Of a stretch of 64,000 nt of DNA, positions 61,401 through 64,000 are shown piece by piece (position 1 is the first letter of the stretch; each line of letters starts with the position of its first letter). Under the pieces are notes generated by a model. That model did no database searches. It was given only the letters and a program-made list of their open reading frames with translations, and was not told where the DNA came from. Location of the stretch: assembly GCA_022616415.1 (NCBI GenBank), contig JAKEEU010000316.1, positions 1 to 64,000 of the forward strand, in the 5' to 3' direction. Position numbers and translations under genes: made by a program. The stretch is from Candidatus Zhuqueibacterota bacterium (GTDB lineage: Bacteria > Zhuqueibacterota > Zhuqueibacteria > Zhuqueibacterales > Zhuqueibacteraceae).

Positions 61401-62567
61401 GGAGGCATACGTATTCGGTTGCTTTTTGAATTTGGCGAGGAAGAAGCCGCCCGATTTCACGCCAAATTTTTCGGGCTGCGCGACAAACTGAATATAAAGG
61501 TAACGCTGCAAATCTGCGATGTGTGTGGAATCGGTCGGGGACGGGTCGAGGCCTTGCTCGCGCCGGGCTTCTTTCGCGCTGACCTGCCAGGTCCACGGCG
61601 CTTGCAACATCACGCTCTCGCGCCGGCTATCCGGCGGCATGCTAAAAAGCGGCGGCAGTGCAAAACGCAATTTGGTGGTCAGCGAATCGGAGAACATGTT
61701 ATTCAGCGTCGCGATTTGCAGGGTCGGCTGGTCATTTTCGAAGCCGCCGCGATAAACTAACTTCCGGTGTTTGGGTCCCTGAAAGAAAGCTTGGCGCCGC
61801 TTGCTGCTGTCATCCAATTCGACGTTGTAGGCCCATTCAATATCGGTGTAGCGCCCCCAAAGATGCAAGAGCCCCGGCGGTGGCGTGCCGCCATTCTCAT
61901 TGCTGAAAAAGATTGTGTAGGTTCGCGTTTTGCCGATGCCGGACGGTTGCTCGTCGTAGGCTAAAAGTAGAGGCACGTCAGAGCGGCGCATGTCGGGGTC
62001 CAGCCATACGCTGTTGGCTTCATTGGCGCTCGCGTCGCGACGGGAGCGGCCAAAAATAATCGGCGCATGTGCCAGCACCGAAAAAAATGGATGCGCTTTT
62101 TCGTAAATGTCGATCCGCACCTCACGCAGCTTGAGCCCCGCAGTCGAAGAATCCGCGCGCTGGAAAGCCAGATTGTGCGGGCCGGCAATCAAGGCGCCGA
62201 GATGAACCGCGTAATCGTGAAACGGCCGCCCCATATAAGTGACGAGATGCGAGGCCAGGCGATCATCGATGAGAATTTCCAGGAAAACTGCCGGCAGCTC
62301 CGAATTCTCCCAATCCGTTTCGCTGCTGATCTGAAAATGCGCCACCACTTGCGCCGGCTGGGAGAGCTTAAAATCAACCTCCCAACTGCTTTTGACGGTG
62401 GTGGTGCGGGATTTGAGCGTCTTGGAAGAACTGGGCGAGGGTTGCTGCGCGAGAAGTTCGGAGGTTCCTAAGAAAACTGGCGGAAAGACCCCGGCAAGCC
62501 AAACGAAAAGGCCTATGGCCGTATGGCTACGCCGAATCCTTGGCGAATGAGAAAAGTGCATCGTCAT
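58458..62567 (-). CDS. Large secreted glycosidase-like protein
   Basis: The 1369-residue product has a signal peptide (IGLFVWLAGVFPPVFLGTSE then LLAQ). Residues to about 520 are beta-sandwich-like, probably carbohydrate-binding. Around residue 530-640 a GH2-type sugar-binding domain is evident (GVAWYRCQFRLDNSWQGERL then WLGFGGVDDRYQVWVNGKLA). The C-terminal 600 residues are helical with aromatic and acidic patches (NQFNAPGTQFDHGGFDLRET; AMFSIALREVGPVLWAYGQH; DPFDFWMYPDLTAYVAEAEL), resembling the (alpha/alpha)6 barrel of six-hairpin glycosidases. I cannot name the family. It starts 11 nt after the retropepsin-like gene and is upstream of the exported mannosidase, so a glycan-degradation role is likely by context. 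Confidence 0.75.
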   Translation of the reverse strand: MTMHFSHSPRIRRSHTAIGLFVWLAGVFPPVFLGTSELLAQQPSPSSSKTLKSRTTTVKSSWEVDFKLSQPAQVVAHFQISSETDWENSELPAVFLEILIDDRLASHLVTYMGRPFHDYAVHLGALIAGPHNLAFQRADSSTAGLKLREVRIDIYEKAHPFFSVLAHAPIIFGRSRRDASANEANSVWLDPDMRRSDVPLLLAYDEQPSGIGKTRTYTIFFSNENGGTPPPGLLHLWGRYTDIEWAYNVELDDSSKRRQAFFQGPKHRKLVYRGGFENDQPTLQIATLNNMFSDSLTTKLRFALPPLFSMPPDSRRESVMLQAPWTWQVSAKEARREQGLDPSPTDSTHIADLQRYLYIQFVAQPEKFGVKSGGFFLAKFKKQPNTYASNLWSDNLIIRSDTTIVRQTAVPLPPGTGPEDLQRLEFVANAGGGNILLTNISRLFSLDANDLPQAWKPDWQGRQRLAPGQRAIFYAEDFRLHQVYFQALPAEWHFKPDSQAMATVTSWGDKPVDEKQWPLIRIGEPWERQGYSGYDGVAWYRCQFRLDNSWQGERLWLGFGGVDDRYQVWVNGKLARDLSTDIIDADRRLTFTEITKLAQFERTNSLAVRVEDFGGEGGIVAPPVAISNFPEALAPPHVASMADPAMDREEPFDYFQKPMAILGTKDRPGFTLVTPEGYLNTGWAEIIFLGGADLAPLSCRVKSLTAEGLPIVRYRTSVDGVEYAFETFAFPAADDSLAPLFNWVRVRVQNRNNASTEAKLAVAPRFNNALHPLAAKLSFNPNWRYKVDGRLLLRDEQALMVLPEMPPVVNFSNGEALEAETPAGRLEYRWTLAPEESRTLVFSMPATPMRSAAVLAENVFTADFDRLRENAVRYWQNALNRGTQIILPERKVDAAWRANLVYLMIAGNQFNAPGTQFDHGGFDLRETALLARLLDLTGQHDLSKQILRRLWLAQAPGAMFSIALREVGPVLWAYGQHLELTRDWAFGREIYPALKKTLHALHDARQRDSWKILPAAVAGKRANHATGDNFYALLGWRYAIQIARAVGAPEDVSFFTKELEALRKAFDRRLNDATKANEGFIAPALELESGFDTGNLAAVYPSEILSPGDENVSATLERARGQFDEGLLAQSDERDPFDFWMYPDLTAYVAEAELRRGEQANVIERLYALLLHTSAAHLGCDERLRPWGDRNCPALPVSFLQPGRSGFAASLLMLVRNMLLREHDRELHLLSAVSPAWIKTGEKISVQNAVTNFGKVSFVAEVIDNGMVIDFSTNWQTSPQRLVLHFPYFAKVERIVADGRRISLEKDRAHLSSQVRRVEIYWQNQAERQRLSFAATVEDFKREYRKRYQLLKVSKAATAALPAPPPEKQ

Positions 62568-62578
62568 GATGGCTGCGT

Positions 62579-63514
62579 TTAAGATTGTTTTTTCTTTTTA
62601 CGACGCTGGAGTGACGCCCAAAGTTTTGATTCTTGCTTGTCAAAATCAAGCAGTATCCGCGGTTTGAGCAGCAAAAACACCTCACGTCCAACAAGCGCAG
62701 TCCGCTTTGGATTTATCTTGATGAAAGGACTGTTTCCCCAAGCGACAACACAAGCTATATTTAATTCTTGAGAACAAACTTCTCCTGATGCTAAGACAAT
62801 TTCGACCGTAACTTTGCGAGGAAGATACCCAAATGCTTGGTTGAGATGCTGAGCACTTTCGCCTTCTTCTTGCGCTTTGAGTTGAATCACGTTTTGCTTT
62901 ACTAAAAAAGCGTAGTCAACAAAAATAGCGCTCGCGCCAGTGTCAAAATCCGCAATAACGCTAGCAGTACCGGTATGGGTGCGAAATTTGACCTTAACGG
63001 TCGGATAAAAGTCATCAGGATCAACTGTAGAGTGCCATGCCGAACTGCTTTCCTCAATCGCTAATACATCTTCATTAATAAAAAGAAAGGGAAATTTTTC
63101 GGTACGATGGCAAACCTCCAATATCTGTTCTGGCCCGGGATAATCAGAAAATTTTTTCCCTGAAGCAATAACTTTACCGTCAACCACCATCAACCAAGCC
63201 GCTTTCAAATCGTTGAATTTTTGCAGAAGCCACTCACGGTTATCGGCCTTGAGCAGACGCTTGTCGGCTATCCGCTCTTCCAAGGAAAGATTTCGATTTG
63301 GATCAAAAGGTGGATTTTCCCCAATAAATACCAAAGGCTTTTCAGAAGTTGTTGACGTGCTTGAGCGACGGGAAAACTGCCCGCCCGTTGCAACCGGCAA
63401 TTCAGTCGAGCTTTGTTTAGCTTGGCGGAGGGTTTCCCAAACCGATTGTAGGGTTGCCGCATCGGCATCATCCAACTCGGTTTTGATCGTCTCCAGCATG
63501 GCTTCGTGGTTCAT
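62579..63514 (-). CDS. Retropepsin-like aspartic protease domain protein
   Basis: The ATG at 63514 follows GAGGAG and gives 311 residues. After an N-terminal helical region (ETIKTELDDADAATLQSVWE) and a linker, the domain at about 175-300 shows the aspartic-protease motif ASVIADFDTGASAIFVDYAF and a distal ALVGREVFLLLKPRILLDF, as in single-domain retropepsins (gag-pol or bacterial type). Such proteins work as dimers. No signal peptide is seen. The same module is found in some bacterial clan AA proteins of unknown function. It is 11 nt upstream of the large glycosidase-like gene and likely co-transcribed. Confidence 0.8.
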   Translation of the reverse strand: MNHEAMLETIKTELDDADAATLQSVWETLRQAKQSSTELPVATGGQFSRRSSTSTTSEKPLVFIGENPPFDPNRNLSLEERIADKRLLKADNREWLLQKFNDLKAAWLMVVDGKVIASGKKFSDYPGPEQILEVCHRTEKFPFLFINEDVLAIEESSSAWHSTVDPDDFYPTVKVKFRTHTGTASVIADFDTGASAIFVDYAFLVKQNVIQLKAQEEGESAQHLNQAFGYLPRKVTVEIVLASGEVCSQELNIACVVAWGNSPFIKINPKRTALVGREVFLLLKPRILLDFDKQESKLWASLQRRKKKKQS

Positions 63515-63597
63515 AAATGCTCCTCGCGATAGCTCCAAATTTACATTACTTCAACTGTGCTGGTTTTTTCTTCCTCATATAGCAATTTATGGAGCGC

Positions 63598-63861
63598 TTA
63601 TTGGACTGCAACCATATACTCTGTAAATGCAGATCGGCGAGCTTTGGCTCGCTTGGCGGTCTCAATCAGTTCGCGCACGGTGGTTATAAGCTCGTCAACC
63701 GTGTCAGGAGTAAAGGAAGCTTCTCCATCTGCAGGACATACCCGGGCGTAAACATTCGGCACCCGCACTGAAACGCCTTCATCAGCATACTCGAATGCCG
63801 TTTGACGCCACTCTTTTTGAACGTGGTGTTGGCCACAAATTGGAATCGGTTTGGTTGCCAT
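63598..63861 (-). CDS. YgiT-type zinc-finger-like protein (MqsA family N-domain)
   Basis: From the ATG at 63861 the 87-residue protein has PIPICGQHHVQKEWRQTAFE, YADEGVSVRVPNVYARVCPADG and ASFTPDTVDELITTVRELIE, matching the YgiT-type zinc-binding domain often used in antitoxins. The zinc cysteines are reduced: only ICG and VCP remain of the usual two CxxC pairs. It overlaps the upstream DUF4258 frame by about 80 nt, an arrangement typical of, but longer than, normal DUF4258-YgiT pairs. Confidence 0.65.
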   Translation of the reverse strand: MATKPIPICGQHHVQKEWRQTAFEYADEGVSVRVPNVYARVCPADGEASFTPDTVDELITTVRELIETAKRAKARRSAFTEYMVAVQ

Positions 63862-64000
63862 ATTCTTCGATAATCTTCCCGTTGAGAACGGCATCGACCA
63901 TGTGTTTGCGCTCAAAGCTTTCTTTCAAGGCATGTTGAATTGCATGGCCTTTGGCAAGATAATTTCCTGCCCGCACTCGTTCACGAATTGTTTCAATATC
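63782..64000 (-). CDS. DUF4258 domain protein, cut by window edge
   Basis: The 5' end lies beyond the window. The visible 72 codons contain IRERVRAGNYLAKGHAIQHA then LKESFERKHMVDAVLNGKII, typical of DUF4258 toxins of the RelE-like type. After IIEEYG the sequence is odd (NQTDSNLWPTPRSKRVASNG) and overlaps the YgiT gene by 80 nt, so the C-terminal part may be frameshifted or truncated. Confidence 0.5.
   Translation of the reverse strand, partial: DIETIRERVRAGNYLAKGHAIQHALKESFERKHMVDAVLNGKIIEEYGNQTDSNLWPTPRSKRVASNGIRVC

Overview
The window most likely comes from a Gram-negative bacterium of the FCB type (Calditrichota/KSB1-like is my best guess). The support is two TonB-dependent receptors with CarboxypepD-reg-like N-termini, a FadL/PorV-type outer-membrane protein, a protease/TolB-propeller/beta-barrel protein, many lipoproteins, ThyX in place of ThyA, and intergenic DNA crowded with palindromes and short tandem repeats. 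No rRNA, tRNA, CRISPR array or prophage was recognised, so the taxonomy is inference. Gene direction is strongly organised: plus strand from 2.6 to 11.8 kb, minus from 11.9 to 19.9 kb, plus from 20.0 to 23.6 kb, then about 40 kb entirely on the minus strand.

Region by region. 0.2-11.8 kb: a hydantoinase/oxoprolinase, ThyX, a class A penicillin-binding protein, a SPOR-domain membrane protein, an HNH endonuclease with a small coiled-coil partner, and an M2 (ACE-like) lipoprotein peptidase. 11.9-23.6 kb: an exported S9 peptidase, then a signalling-looking neighbourhood: an ATPase-Ser/Thr kinase fusion, a periplasmic-TPR/transmembrane/ATPase protein, a FadL-like barrel, a divergent CHAT-protease protein with a winged-helix tail, and a GAF-sigma54 activator. 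23.6-25.9 kb: a small accessory island between two ~110-bp direct repeats, holding a nucleotidyltransferase, a decayed TIR-DUF1566 gene and a HigB/HigA pair. 25.9-30.1 kb: a BamB-like propeller lipoprotein and a large envelope protein. 30.6-31.4 kb: an overlapping two-gene unit that may be a toxin pair. 31.5-33.7 kb: a HypE/AIR-synthase-like protein, an SDR reductase and a small ORF. 33.8-41.0 kb: a tandemly duplicated pair (unusual lipoprotein + TonB receptor), preceded on the map by a third lipoprotein.

41.2-63.9 kb mixes carbohydrate and defence genes in one direction: an M20 amidohydrolase, a Gabija-type pair (OLD/TOPRIM ATPase-nuclease and UvrD-like helicase), a GH38 alpha-mannosidase, a HEPN two-gene unit, a Shedu-type DUF4263 nuclease, an ABC sugar-transport ATPase without permease, a second, exported GH38-like enzyme, two tiny membrane proteins, a very large secreted (alpha/alpha)6-type glycosidase-like protein, a retropepsin-like protein, and a YgiT/DUF4258 pair cut by the window edge. 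The defence genes look inserted between parts of a glycan-use cluster.

The non-coding DNA is the other main interest. There is a family of A-B-A / A'-B'-A' palindromes sitting 3' of genes, and strictly 7- or 8-nt periodic degenerate arrays (54854-54906, 57612-57657, 53467-53603, 41203-41243, 16216-16236) that sometimes run inside coding sequence. There are also a 36-bp perfect palindrome, a triple hairpin and a repeated 29-mer.
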